Shown here: piece after piece, positions 18,515 to 27,374 of the stretch | Layout: each line of letters begins with the position of its first letter | Position numbering within the stretch: the first letter of the stretch is position 1 | DNA from: Paenibacillus_E sp964253085 | Lineage (GTDB): Bacteria > Bacillota > Bacilli > Paenibacillales > NBRC-103111 | Assembly: GCF_964253085.1 (NCBI RefSeq) | Contig: NZ_CAXUQH020000001.1 | Coordinates: 1,240,001 to 1,304,000 of the forward strand | Direction: 5' to 3' | Length of the DNA stretch: 64,000 nucleotides | Position numbers and translations under genes: made by a program | The notes under the pieces: model-generated | What the model was told of the DNA's origin: nothing | What the model saw: only the letters and a program-made list of their open reading frames with translations | Database searches by the model: none

Positions 18515-19855
18515 ATGAAATATAAAGCGATAACGCCGATAGTCGCAAGTTTAGCTGTTACTATGGCTCTAGCAGGTTGCTCCAGCGGAACGAAGGATGC
18601 AGGTACGGCAACAGCAGCAGTAACACCAACCGCGCCAAGTCAAACTGCCGGCGCTAAAGACAGCAATTTGCGCGTGCTGTGGTGGGGATCTCAGCCTAGA
18701 CATGATGCAACCAATAAAGTGATAGACATGTATAAGAAAGACCATCCAAATGTGTCTTTCCAGCCTGAATTTCAGGGGTTTGATGGATATTGGCAGAAAG
18801 TTACTCTGCAAGCCGCGACTAACAATATGCCCGATGTGCTGCAATACTATGTAGGCTCTGCTGATACGCAGCAGTTTATGGATAAAAATTTAATTGCACC
18901 TCTTGATGATCTGGTGGCGAAGAAGCTTATCGATGTAAGTGATATCAGTGAGAGTGCATTGTCTAGCGGCAAGCTTGGAGGAAAGCTGTATGGTATACCT
19001 CTTGGTGTTAATGCAAAGGCCATGGTTGTAGATCCTGAGGCGTATCAGAAAGCAGGATTAACGATTCCAGATAATGGATATGCTACATGGGAAGATCTCG
19101 GGAAGGACTTGCTCAAGTTGAAGGCGGTTACAGGGGCATATGGGGCTGACGATCTTCTTGGCGAAAACTTTATGTTTCCTTATTATGCTAGACAGATGGG
19201 ACAGGTTCAGTACGCAGATAAAACGGGGATTGGATTTGATGAAAAGACCTATGTTGATTTTTATACGATGAAAAAGAATTGGAGTAAAGATGGCTTGATT
19301 CCGCCAATTGACGTATTCCTCTCGATCAAATCGCCTGAAGAGTCCAATATTGTAAAGAAGAAGTCAGCTGTTAATCTCATCTATACCAATCAGTTTCAGA
19401 GCATATCCAAGGCAGCAGGCAAGGAGTTGAAACTTATCCCCCTTCCAGGTCCTAATGCAGCAAAAGCAATGGATTTGCGTCCGGGCAATCATTTCTCAAT
19501 TCCGAACAACTCTACGAATAAAGAAGAAGCAGCAAAATTCATCAGTTACTTCGTTAACAGTTTAGAGGCGAATAAAGTGCTAAATGCGGAGAGAGGTATG
19601 CCGGTGGCCGCAAAAGTAAGGGATGGCATTAAAGATGGATTTACACCAGAGCAGAAGGTAGCTGCTGCCTATATCGATCAGGTTGCCAAAGCAAGCTCTC
19701 CGATGGATCCTCAGCCACCTGCTGGTTCAACGGAGATCGAGAAGCTCATGCTGGACTTGGAACAGCAAATCCTTTACAACAAGACGACTCCTCAACAAGC
19801 CTATGCAACGCTGAAAAGTGAATCCGTTAAAATTGTGGATAAAAATAAGAAATAA
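18515..19855 (+). CDS. Extracellular sugar-binding lipoprotein (set 2)
   Basis: A 446-residue solute-binding protein of the CUT1/MalE-like type. The signal peptide ends in lipobox LAGC (cysteine near residue 22), followed by a low-complexity Ala/Thr/Pro linker and the binding domain starting LRVLWWGSQPRHDATNKVID. AGGAGG lies 11 nt before ATG 18515. It has its own promoter and its own terminator, so it can be made in excess of the two permeases encoded downstream, which have a second copy of the same promoter. Ligand unknown. Confidence 0.92.
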   Translation: MKYKAITPIVASLAVTMALAGCSSGTKDAGTATAAVTPTAPSQTAGAKDSNLRVLWWGSQPRHDATNKVIDMYKKDHPNVSFQPEFQGFDGYWQKVTLQAATNNMPDVLQYYVGSADTQQFMDKNLIAPLDDLVAKKLIDVSDISESALSSGKLGGKLYGIPLGVNAKAMVVDPEAYQKAGLTIPDNGYATWEDLGKDLLKLKAVTGAYGADDLLGENFMFPYYARQMGQVQYADKTGIGFDEKTYVDFYTMKKNWSKDGLIPPIDVFLSIKSPEESNIVKKKSAVNLIYTNQFQSISKAAGKELKLIPLPGPNAAKAMDLRPGNHFSIPNNSTNKEEAAKFISYFVNSLEANKVLNAERGMPVAAKVRDGIKDGFTPEQKVAAAYIDQVAKASSPMDPQPPAGSTEIEKLMLDLEQQILYNKTTPQQAYATLKSESVKIVDKNKK

Positions 19856-19872
19856 TAAATATGACACAAGAT

Positions 19873-19907
19873 AAGGCAGCCCAATGAATGGGCAGCCTTT
19901 TTTTGTT
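19873..19907 (+). terminator. Intrinsic terminator after the set-2 binding protein
   Basis: AAGGCAGCCCA pairs with TGGGCAGCCTT (one A·A mismatch, 4-5-nt loop) and is followed by a run of seven T. Confidence 0.9.
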
Positions 19908-19948
19908 TGACGTTCATATTGCCATAGCATATATCGTAAAATCTCGAC

Positions 19949-20045
19949 TTTTTGCATAGAGGTCATCGAGTTATTTCATTGTTCCCGCAGCCTTGCAGAG
20001 GTACGATAATAGTAGGACGGTTGATATTCCTAGGACCCGGACTAG
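19949..20045 (+). promoter_or_regulatory. Family-2 promoter, copy b
   Basis: Second copy of the element at 18363, with -10 GATAAT at 20005-20010. Similarity continues past the -10 into the transcribed leader (an ATATTC-x4-GGACCCGG-x-CTAGCC stretch here), so a leader function is possible as well as operator function. Confidence 0.7.
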
Positions 20046-20089
20046 CCATTAATATTTTAGGTGTATGTAACGGAAGAGGTGGACGAGAA

Positions 20090-20995
20090 GTGAGAAAAAC
20101 AGCTGTACGCTCAGATTTTGAGAACACGTCAGGTTATTTGTTTATTTTGCCGTGGATTATCGGATTTTTAGCTTTTACATTAGTTCCTTTGATTTGTTTG
20201 TTTTACTTTTCATTTACGAGATATGATTTGTTATCATCCCCTAAGTGGGTGGGATTTGACAATTATATTCAAATATTAACGAATGATCCGAAATTCATAC
20301 AATCATTAAAAGTTACGTTCATTTACGTACTCATCGCGATACCCGCTCGTCTGATTGTAGCACTCGCCATAGCCATGCTGCTCAATACTAAGCATCGCCT
20401 TGTCGGGGTTTATCGCACTGTGTTCTATATTCCTTCTATTATCGGGGGGAGTGTTGCTGTTGCCGTCATGTGGAGATTGCTGTTCTCTAGAGAGGGTGCT
20501 GTTAACTCGCTGATTGGATATCTGTTCGGAAAGACCCCTGATATTTCTTGGGTTGGGGACCCGAGTAGCGCATTAGGATCAATTATATTGCTCAGCATGT
20601 GGCAATTTGGATCTCCCATGGTGATTTTTCTAGCCGGGTTAAAAAACATCCCTGCTTCGTACTATGAGGCTGCGGTAGTCGATGGGGCGAACGGCTGGCA
20701 AAAATTCATCCGAATTACCTTGCCACTACTCAGTCCGGTACTCTTCTTCAATTTAGTCATGCAAATAATCGGTGGTTTTATGACGTTTACACAAGGGTTG
20801 ATCATTACAGGCGGAGGTCCACTGGATAAAACGTTGTTCTACCAGTTGTACGTATACCGAAGAGGGTTCGAATTATTTGAAATGGGTTACGCCGCAGCTT
20901 TGTCTTGTATTCTGCTAGTGATTGTGGCGTTCCTGACCGCTATCGTATTCAAAACGTCAAATTCGTGGGTTCATTATGAATCAAAGGGTGAGTGA
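20090..20995 (+). CDS. ABC sugar transporter permease, MalF/UgpA type (set 2)
   Basis: A 301-residue permease with six membrane helices: GYLFILPWIIGFLAF at the N-terminus and the EAA loop YYEAAVVDGANGWQKFIRITLP near residue 200. The open frame extends upstream to 19952, but that part lies inside the promoter; GTG 20090 with GGAAGAGGTGG about 7 nt upstream is chosen. It pairs with the permease that starts 1 nt after its stop. No ATPase is encoded nearby. Confidence 0.9.
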   Translation: MRKTAVRSDFENTSGYLFILPWIIGFLAFTLVPLICLFYFSFTRYDLLSSPKWVGFDNYIQILTNDPKFIQSLKVTFIYVLIAIPARLIVALAIAMLLNTKHRLVGVYRTVFYIPSIIGGSVAVAVMWRLLFSREGAVNSLIGYLFGKTPDISWVGDPSSALGSIILLSMWQFGSPMVIFLAGLKNIPASYYEAAVVDGANGWQKFIRITLPLLSPVLFFNLVMQIIGGFMTFTQGLIITGGGPLDKTLFYQLYVYRRGFELFEMGYAAALSCILLVIVAFLTAIVFKTSNSWVHYESKGE

Positions 20996-20996
20996 A

Positions 20997-21845
20997 ATGA
21001 CATCAACACAAAAATCGTTACTGCCTAGGATCAGTTTTCAAATTATATGCGCACTCATTGCTTTGATATCGTTGTACCCCGTATTTTGGATGATTTCAAG
21101 TTCCTTTAAAGAAAGCGCTAGAGTTTTTGCTGAATCGCATTCCTTGTTGCCGCAAGTATGGAACTTTTCTAACTATGCGCGCGGTTGGAAGGGGTTTGCG
21201 GGGATTTCTTTCGCCACATTTTTTACCAATACAATCGTTATCGTCTTGCTGTCTACGTTAGGAGCCCTGTTATCTTGTTCGTTGATTGCTTACGGCTTCG
21301 CAAGAATAAAATTTCGGTTTAAAGGCTTCTGGTTTGCGACTGTGATGGTGACCATGCTGCTGCCATCGCAAATTGTATTAATTCCGCAGTATATCATTTT
21401 TTATAAAATGCATTGGATCAACACTATTCTTCCGTTAGTTGTACCTACATTCTTCGGAAGTGCGTTCTTTATTTTTCTTATTATGCAGTTTATCCGGACT
21501 ATACCGTATGAACTGGATGAGTCGGCGAAAATGGATGGCAGCAATCGTTTCGGTATTTATCTTAAAATTATTATTCCCTTAATTGTTCCGGCACTTGTTA
21601 CATCGGCGATCTTTGAATTTTACTGGACATGGGATAAATTTTATGAGGCGATGATTTATTTAGGACAGCCGAAAATGTATACCGTAAGCATAGCACTGCG
21701 CATGTTTGCGGATCCTAGCTCGCAAACCGATTGGTCAGCTATGTTCGCGATGGCCAGTTTATCTTTACTTCCGCCTATCACCGTATTCTTTATTTTTCAA
21801 AGATATATTGTGGATGGCATAAGCACGACTGGGTTGAAAGGATGA
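20997..21845 (+). CDS. ABC sugar transporter permease, MalG/UgpE type (set 2)
   Basis: A 282-residue partner permease. After the first helix (about residues 12-32, LISLYPVFWMISSSFK) come the usual central helices, the EAA loop LDESAKMDGSNRFGIYLKIIIP, and a C-terminus ending DGISTTGLKG, typical of this family. ATG 20997 is preferred over the in-frame ATG 20976 because AAAGGG (20982-20987) is 9 nt away and the upstream stop is at 20993-20995. It is the last gene of set 2 and is followed by a strong terminator. Confidence 0.9.
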   Translation: MTSTQKSLLPRISFQIICALIALISLYPVFWMISSSFKESARVFAESHSLLPQVWNFSNYARGWKGFAGISFATFFTNTIVIVLLSTLGALLSCSLIAYGFARIKFRFKGFWFATVMVTMLLPSQIVLIPQYIIFYKMHWINTILPLVVPTFFGSAFFIFLIMQFIRTIPYELDESAKMDGSNRFGIYLKIIIPLIVPALVTSAIFEFYWTWDKFYEAMIYLGQPKMYTVSIALRMFADPSSQTDWSAMFAMASLSLLPPITVFFIFQRYIVDGISTTGLKG

Positions 21846-21870
21846 AGATTGTCAATCGATTTTATATGAA

Positions 21871-21910
21871 AAGCCAGCAAACCTTTGTGTTTGCTGGCTT
21901 CTTGCACTTC
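21871..21910 (+). terminator. Terminator, duplicated unit copy 1
   Basis: AAGCCAGCAAAC (21871-21882), a CTTTGT loop and the perfect complement (21889-21900), then a T-rich tail. Almost the same hairpin is at 37605-37634. CTTCAAAACTTATTTGT, just after this hairpin, recurs just before the other one. Confidence 0.85.
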
Positions 21911-21939
21911 AAAACTTATTTGTGGCGATGGTGGATATA

Positions 21940-21980
21940 TCATCAAAGTATTATATCAGGTCAGCAGATTACTATAGGAA
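21940..21980 (+). promoter_or_regulatory. Family-3 promoter, copy a
   Basis: TCATCAAAGTAT, exactly 16 bp, then ATTACTATAGGAA, with -10 TACTAT at 21970-21975. The same 12-mer, spacing and 13-mer occur at 29056 and 34196, each with GGAT a few bases before the 12-mer. There is no good -35, so an activator is expected. It drives the set-3 importer. Confidence 0.8.
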
Positions 21981-22051
21981 AACACTATCCCTCATCTTAC
22001 AATTAAGGCATCGGATCCGAAGATTAAAGACAGAAGGGAAGTGGATATCGG

Positions 22052-23014
22052 ATGCAAGGAGGGGTTGCTGAGCAAACCATAAGCAGGGGTATCCCGCAGC
22101 AGAAGGTTAATCAGAAAAGAAGAAACCATCTGCGCCAATATTGGGATTTGTATCTTATCATGGTTCCTGGAATCCTATACTTTATCATTTTCAAGTACTT
22201 GCCGATGTGGGGCATTGTGATTGCGTTTCAGGATTACAGCGTCTTTTCCGGGATATGGCATAGTGACTGGGTAGGTCTTAAGCATTTTGAGAGCATGTTT
22301 CAAAATAAAGATTTCTACAAAATATTTAAGAACACAGTCTTGATCAGCTTATATAAACTGTTATGGGGCTTCCCAGGACCGATCGTTTTGGCACTGCTAT
22401 TGAATGAGGTCCGGCATGTGAAGTACAAGCGAGTGATTCAGACGTTGGCTTATTTACCGCATTTTTTATCATGGATCATCGTAGCCGGAATTTTAGTCAA
22501 CATTTTGTCGCCAACAACAGGTGTGGTTAACGAAATTCTCGTCTTTCTCGGCATGGAGCCGGTTTTTTTCATGGCAAGTCCGCAGTGGTTTCGAACCATC
22601 ATAGTGGCCAGCGATATTTGGAAAGATGTCGGCTGGGGAGCAATCATTTACTTGGCTGCATTAGCGGGCATCGATCCGCAACTTTACGAGGCAGCTACCG
22701 TCGATGGAGCGAGCAGGTGGAAACAAATGAGATACATCACCCTTCCGTCCTTATTGCCGACCATTATTATCTTGTTCGTGCTCAGGCTCGGACATGTTCT
22801 GGATGTTGGATTTGAACAAATTTATGTCATGTACAATCCGTTAGTATATGAAGTGGGCGATGTTATTGAAACTTACGTATACCGTGTTGGACTAACACAA
22901 TCGCAATTCAGTTTTTCGACAGCTGTCGGATTGTTTAAATCACTTATCGGACTTGTGTTGGTCATTGTGTCCAATAATGCTGCCAAGAGAATGGGGCATG
23001 AAGGCATATGGTAA
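22052..23014 (+). CDS. ABC sugar transporter permease, LplB type (set 3)
   Basis: A 320-residue permease with six predicted helices. It shows VPGILYFIIFKYLPMWGIVI at the first helix, the EAA loop YEAATVDGASRWKQMRYITLP and a C-terminus of the form NNAAKRMGHEGIW. It closely resembles the set-1 permease at 4419. AAGGGAAG lies about 10 nt before ATG 22052. It is the first gene of the set-3 importer operon (permease, permease, binding protein), driven by a family-3 promoter and lacking an ATPase gene. Confidence 0.92.
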   Translation: MQGGVAEQTISRGIPQQKVNQKRRNHLRQYWDLYLIMVPGILYFIIFKYLPMWGIVIAFQDYSVFSGIWHSDWVGLKHFESMFQNKDFYKIFKNTVLISLYKLLWGFPGPIVLALLLNEVRHVKYKRVIQTLAYLPHFLSWIIVAGILVNILSPTTGVVNEILVFLGMEPVFFMASPQWFRTIIVASDIWKDVGWGAIIYLAALAGIDPQLYEAATVDGASRWKQMRYITLPSLLPTIIILFVLRLGHVLDVGFEQIYVMYNPLVYEVGDVIETYVYRVGLTQSQFSFSTAVGLFKSLIGLVLVIVSNNAAKRMGHEGIW

Positions 23015-23027
23015 AGGAGAGATTAGG

Positions 23028-23897
23028 TTGAGACTGACTCGCGGAGAACAACTATTTTCAATATTCATATATGTGGCTCTTGGTTTATTCGCGCTGCTTG
23101 CTCTGGCTCCTTTCGTCCATGTGTTTGCCCAATCTCTAAGCAGCCATAGGGCAATCATCTCGGGTGAAGTCGGATTATGGCCAGTGGAATGGTCGTTTAA
23201 AGCCTATGTGGAAGTGTTTAAGGATAATGCTTTTACTCAAGCTTTTCTGATAAGCATAGGGCGCACGATCTCAGGCACATTTTTGAACGTCTTGCTAACC
23301 TGCTTACTAGCCTATCCGCTGTCCAAACCTTATATTCGGGGCAGAAGATACATTTTGATGGGTGTCGTTTTCACGATGCTGTTCGGTGGTGGGATGATTC
23401 CCACATTTCTGGTTGTCAAATCTGTCGGATTATTGAACTCATTTTGGGCATACATCATTCCAGGAGCGATTAGCGCATTTAACGTAATCATTATGAAGTC
23501 TTTTTTTCAATCCGTTCCCCAAGAGCTAGAAGAATCGGCAAGAATAGACGGTTGCTCGAATATAGGTATTTTGTTTAAGATTGTGATACCGCTTTCGATG
23601 GCAGCGATTGCCACGATTGGGCTATTTCATACCGTATCACATTGGAATTCCTTCTTTGATGCTGTCCTCTACGTAAACGATCGCCATTTATATCCGCTGC
23701 AAATCGTGCTGCGGGATCTAATTTATGCGGATCAGACCAACATTCATGTCAAGGACAGCTTGGAGCAGCAATTGATCGCGAGCGAATCGCTCAAAGCAGC
23801 AGCCTTGTTCGCCAGCACCTTGCCGATATTGATCGTGTATCCTTTTCTGCAAAAGTATTTTGTTAAAGGGGCTATGATAGGTTCGGTCAAAGGATAA
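23028..23897 (+). CDS. ABC sugar transporter permease, YtcP/LplC type (set 3)
   Basis: A 289-residue second permease with MLFGGGMIPTFLVVKSVGL in the middle, the EAA loop LEESARIDGCSNIGILFKIVIP and the family C-terminus KGAMIGSVKG. The frame is open from 22953, but TTG 23028 has AAAGGAGAG (23013-23021) 6 nt upstream and gives the family N-terminus, so it is chosen. It lies 13 nt after the partner permease and 42 nt before the binding protein. Confidence 0.9.
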   Translation: MRLTRGEQLFSIFIYVALGLFALLALAPFVHVFAQSLSSHRAIISGEVGLWPVEWSFKAYVEVFKDNAFTQAFLISIGRTISGTFLNVLLTCLLAYPLSKPYIRGRRYILMGVVFTMLFGGGMIPTFLVVKSVGLLNSFWAYIIPGAISAFNVIIMKSFFQSVPQELEESARIDGCSNIGILFKIVIPLSMAAIATIGLFHTVSHWNSFFDAVLYVNDRHLYPLQIVLRDLIYADQTNIHVKDSLEQQLIASESLKAAALFASTLPILIVYPFLQKYFVKGAMIGSVKG

Positions 23898-23939
23898 TAC
23901 AGCTTAAATATCGAATCTGAAAGATGAAGGGGACTCTCT

Positions 23940-25466
23940 ATGAAAAAACCGATGGTTAATAGAATGAAATGGATATCCATTCTGATGCTTGCCGCTTTTA
24001 CTTCCGCTTGCGGTTCCAATTCGACCGCCCCGAGTGCTGGAGAGAAGACGGATGCAGTAAAAAAGCAGGACCCGACAAAAGTCAGCATCGTCGTGAATAA
24101 CGGTACAAGGAAATACCCGGATGGCATGGATGCGAATAATAACCCGTATATCAAGTATCTGAAGGAGAAAACGAATTTAGATATCAATGTAATTTCCCCT
24201 CCAGCCGACGGATACCAGGATAAAATGAGTGTCATGATGGCTTCGGGTGATTTGCCTGATATGCTGTATACGTCCGATGTTAACTGGGTCGTCAACTTCA
24301 TAAGCCAAAAGGCGTTTCAACCCTTAAACGATGTGCTGGACAAATACGGTCCGGATTTAAAAAAGTTGATTCCGAAAGAGGCTTGGGATACGGTTACTTT
24401 TGATGGGAAAATTTACGGAGTTCCGCTGATCAACCAAATTCAAGGAAACGAGCTCATGTACATCCGCAAAGACTGGCTGGATAAGGTGGGCATGAAAGAG
24501 CCCAAGACGTTAGATGAGTATGTAGCCGTCATGAAAGCATTCCGCGATCAAGATCCAGACAGCAACGGCAAGAACGATACATTCGGTTTCTCAGCTATGG
24601 AAAATTTGGCGCGTACGTCCCCGATTATGGGTGCGTTCGGCATTCAAAGAAGCCAATGGATCGAACGAAACGGGCAGATCGTAAACAGCAGCGTTCAACC
24701 TGAAATGAAGGAAGCGTTGAAATTTTTAGCGGATCTGCATAAGGAGAAACTGATTGATCCGGAATGGGCTCTCAACAAGCAGAAAAACTTCGAAGAAAAA
24801 GTCGCAAGCGGCAAAGTAGGCTTGTTCTCTGCAGCCTATTTCGATACCCGGGGCCCTATAGAGACGAATCGCAAGAACGACTCGAAAGCCAATTGGGTTC
24901 CGCTTGAATTCCCGGTAGGAAAAAGCGGGAAATCCGGTACTGCGGCTGTTAATCTGGTTAAAGCCTACAACCTTATTCCTGCTAGCAGCAAAAATGCCGC
25001 AGAGATTGTCAAAATGTTGAATTTTATCGTGGGAGAAGGCCAAAAAACATTGGCTCTCGGTAACGAAAACGAAATTTGGTCTAATAAAGACGGCAAATTT
25101 ACGATGAATTTTGAAGAACATAATAAGCATATTTACCGCATTACATTGTCGGAGCTCGTTCAACCTGCTGACATGAGTTATACGAATATGAAAAATGACG
25201 CATTGGGTATGCAATTCCGGCTGACCGAAAACTTAGATCGTATCGCGAAAGCAGCAATGAAATCCGCATATACGGGCACACCAACGCCAGCCATGGGCAA
25301 ATTCGGGGTGAATTTAACCAAGCTGGAATCGGAAACCTTCATGAAAATTGTTACAGGTGCTGTGCCAATCGACGAATTCGACAAGTTTGTTGATCAATGG
25401 AAAAAAGGCGGCGGTGACGAAATAGCCAAAGAAGTGAATGAAGCATACGTGAAAACGAAAAAGTAA
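23940..25466 (+). CDS. Extracellular sugar-binding lipoprotein (set 3)
   Basis: A 508-residue LplA/YtcQ-type solute-binding protein. Its signal peptide carries a lysine/arginine N-terminus and lipobox TSAC (cysteine near residue 24). DPDSNGKNDTFGF near residue 205 matches the Dx(D)xNGxxDT loop seen in the set-1 protein. It delivers an oligosaccharide to the two permeases encoded just upstream. The kinase/regulator pair follows after a hairpin, a binding protein-sensor order usual for these loci. Confidence 0.92.
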   Translation: MKKPMVNRMKWISILMLAAFTSACGSNSTAPSAGEKTDAVKKQDPTKVSIVVNNGTRKYPDGMDANNNPYIKYLKEKTNLDINVISPPADGYQDKMSVMMASGDLPDMLYTSDVNWVVNFISQKAFQPLNDVLDKYGPDLKKLIPKEAWDTVTFDGKIYGVPLINQIQGNELMYIRKDWLDKVGMKEPKTLDEYVAVMKAFRDQDPDSNGKNDTFGFSAMENLARTSPIMGAFGIQRSQWIERNGQIVNSSVQPEMKEALKFLADLHKEKLIDPEWALNKQKNFEEKVASGKVGLFSAAYFDTRGPIETNRKNDSKANWVPLEFPVGKSGKSGTAAVNLVKAYNLIPASSKNAAEIVKMLNFIVGEGQKTLALGNENEIWSNKDGKFTMNFEEHNKHIYRITLSELVQPADMSYTNMKNDALGMQFRLTENLDRIAKAAMKSAYTGTPTPAMGKFGVNLTKLESETFMKIVTGAVPIDEFDKFVDQWKKGGGDEIAKEVNEAYVKTKK

Positions 25467-25469
25467 GAT

Positions 25470-25524
25470 CACAGGCGCGGGGCGAAGTCGATATCGATTT
25501 CGCTTCCGTGTTTTAGTTTTTATA
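25470..25524 (+). terminator. Hairpin before the set-3 kinase (terminator or attenuator)
   Basis: GCGAAGTCGAT pairs with ATCGATTTCGC, and outer bases (GG and CAC against CC and GTG) extend the stem. TTTTAGTTTTTAT follows. It lies 20 bp before the kinase start, so it probably reduces readthrough from the importer into the regulators. Confidence 0.7.
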
Positions 25525-25544
25525 TAAGGAGATGGGGATAACCT

Positions 25545-27374
25545 ATGGCTAAAGTCAAGTCGATACAAATTCGTCTTACCCTATATTTTCTCCTCATCTT
25601 GTTGCCTTTAGTTTGCATTAGTTTGTTTGTCAACTATAAGCTTGGTGATATTTTGGAGAAGCAGGTTGGCGAGCGTTCCGGCAATGCGCTTGTTTCGTCC
25701 ATGGAGTATGTGGATCTTATTTTGCAAAGCATAGAAGAAACGTCTGCACAAATTGCCACTGACGATAACATCCTGAAGCTGCTGAATCATAACGAGAGTG
25801 AGCTTTCACCGCAAATGCTGATTGATTTCCAGGCGTTGGTCAAGCAGGTGACGAATGTCAATTCATTAAATCATTCGATCGCTGAAATAGCGATTCTGCA
25901 TTCCGCATCGGGTATGATGATTTCTTCCCAATTTGGAGGGCGCAAATGGAACGAATTCCAGAATGAAGATTGGTATAAGCAAACGATAGAAGCGAATGGC
26001 AAGACAGTCATTTATATTCCAGAACGGGATCGGTTCGATGCAAGCGGCAATCTGGATCCGATATTCAATACCCAAAGTGTAACCTATATTCGCCTAATGG
26101 ATCTGTATGGAAGGCAATCAAGCAAAAATGTGCTTGCAATCACGGTTCGCAAAGAGACTCTTCTTACGTTCGCCAAAAATTTGCCAACCTCTGGTGGAAC
26201 GGATATCTCTTTGTTTACCGGAGAAGGGCGCTGGCTTGCAGGAACGACCGGGAAAGTGCAAATAATGCCACAATGGAAGGACGATGCCGCTAATACGATG
26301 GAGGGCGAATTGCAGGGGACCGATCAAATTCAGTTTTTTATTAGGGCACGATCAGCCTATTCCAATTGGCATTTTGTGATGTCACAGCCGGAGAATGAGC
26401 TCAAACGTGAAATGTTGCCCGTTCGGACGTATACCATCGTTATCATTGTAATTAGCTGCATCTTGGCGCTGATTATTTCTTGGGCTGTCTATTCATGGAT
26501 TACATCACCGTTATCCATCATTTCCCAGGGGATGAAACAGGTTCAGATGGGGAATCTCGAAGTTAGGCTAAACAAAAAGCGGGATGATGAATTCGGTTTT
26601 GTGGTGGAATCGTTCAATACGATGGTGAAGCAGCAAAAGCAGTTCATACGCGATACATTTGAACAACAGCTGCGGATTGCCAAAACAGAGCTTAAATTCA
26701 TTCAATCGCAGATTAACCCGCATTTTCTGTATAATACATTGAATTCAATTTATCAAATGGCCAAAAACTATGATGCGAACGACATTCGTGACATGACACT
26801 AAATTTATCCAAATTTTTCCGCCTGAGTTTAAATAAAGGTGTGGACCGATTCACGATGCAGGAAACGGTTGAACACTTGATGTATTATATTCGCATTCAA
26901 CAAATTCGCTTTGGCGATAGGCTTCACGTCCGCTTGGAGCTATCCGAGGATACGCTGCTCATTCCGATTCAAAAGCTTCTCCTGCAGCCACTCGTAGAGA
27001 ACGCGATCCTGCACGGCTTGGAAAAAACAGCGAAACCGGGGGAGCTTCTGCTGACGGCATGTTTGGAGCAGCATTCAGACTTAAGACCAATGCTTAAGAT
27101 TACGATTAGCGATAACGGAGTCGGAATGTCGCAGGAGCAGCTTTCCTATATACGCGCCGAGTTAGGTAAATTGGATGAGGAGTCGATGGTCACACAATCC
27201 GAATCGTTCACATCAAGTCCGGAATTATTCGGTTTACGTAACGTCAAGGCAAGGCTGAATATGGTTTATGGCAAAACGGCGGAGCTGCGCTTAGATAGTG
27301 AAGAGAATGTTGGAACGTCTGTCACGATTCTAATACCGGTGGATCAGGAAGGGAATCAGGGGGATGAACGATGA
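25545..27374 (+). CDS. YesM-type sensor histidine kinase (set 3)
   Basis: A 609-residue membrane kinase: helix at about residues 9-30, extracellular Cache-like sensor, second helix at about 292-315, HAMP to about 370, His_kinase with phosphoacceptor His393 in QINPHFLYNTL, and a HATPase with NAILHGLE and DNGVGMSQ. AAGGAGATGG precedes ATG 25545. It overlaps the response regulator by 4 nt (ATGA). It should detect an extracellular sugar or the loaded binding protein encoded directly upstream. Confidence 0.93.
   Translation: MAKVKSIQIRLTLYFLLILLPLVCISLFVNYKLGDILEKQVGERSGNALVSSMEYVDLILQSIEETSAQIATDDNILKLLNHNESELSPQMLIDFQALVKQVTNVNSLNHSIAEIAILHSASGMMISSQFGGRKWNEFQNEDWYKQTIEANGKTVIYIPERDRFDASGNLDPIFNTQSVTYIRLMDLYGRQSSKNVLAITVRKETLLTFAKNLPTSGGTDISLFTGEGRWLAGTTGKVQIMPQWKDDAANTMEGELQGTDQIQFFIRARSAYSNWHFVMSQPENELKREMLPVRTYTIVIIVISCILALIISWAVYSWITSPLSIISQGMKQVQMGNLEVRLNKKRDDEFGFVVESFNTMVKQQKQFIRDTFEQQLRIAKTELKFIQSQINPHFLYNTLNSIYQMAKNYDANDIRDMTLNLSKFFRLSLNKGVDRFTMQETVEHLMYYIRIQQIRFGDRLHVRLELSEDTLLIPIQKLLLQPLVENAILHGLEKTAKPGELLLTACLEQHSDLRPMLKITISDNGVGMSQEQLSYIRAELGKLDEESMVTQSESFTSSPELFGLRNVKARLNMVYGKTAELRLDSEENVGTSVTILIPVDQEGNQGDER

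Noticed and set aside
19952..20089. N-terminal extension of the set-2 permease
   Set aside because: This part is the family-2 promoter repeat; GTG 20090 has a ribosome site and gives a normal permease N-terminus.
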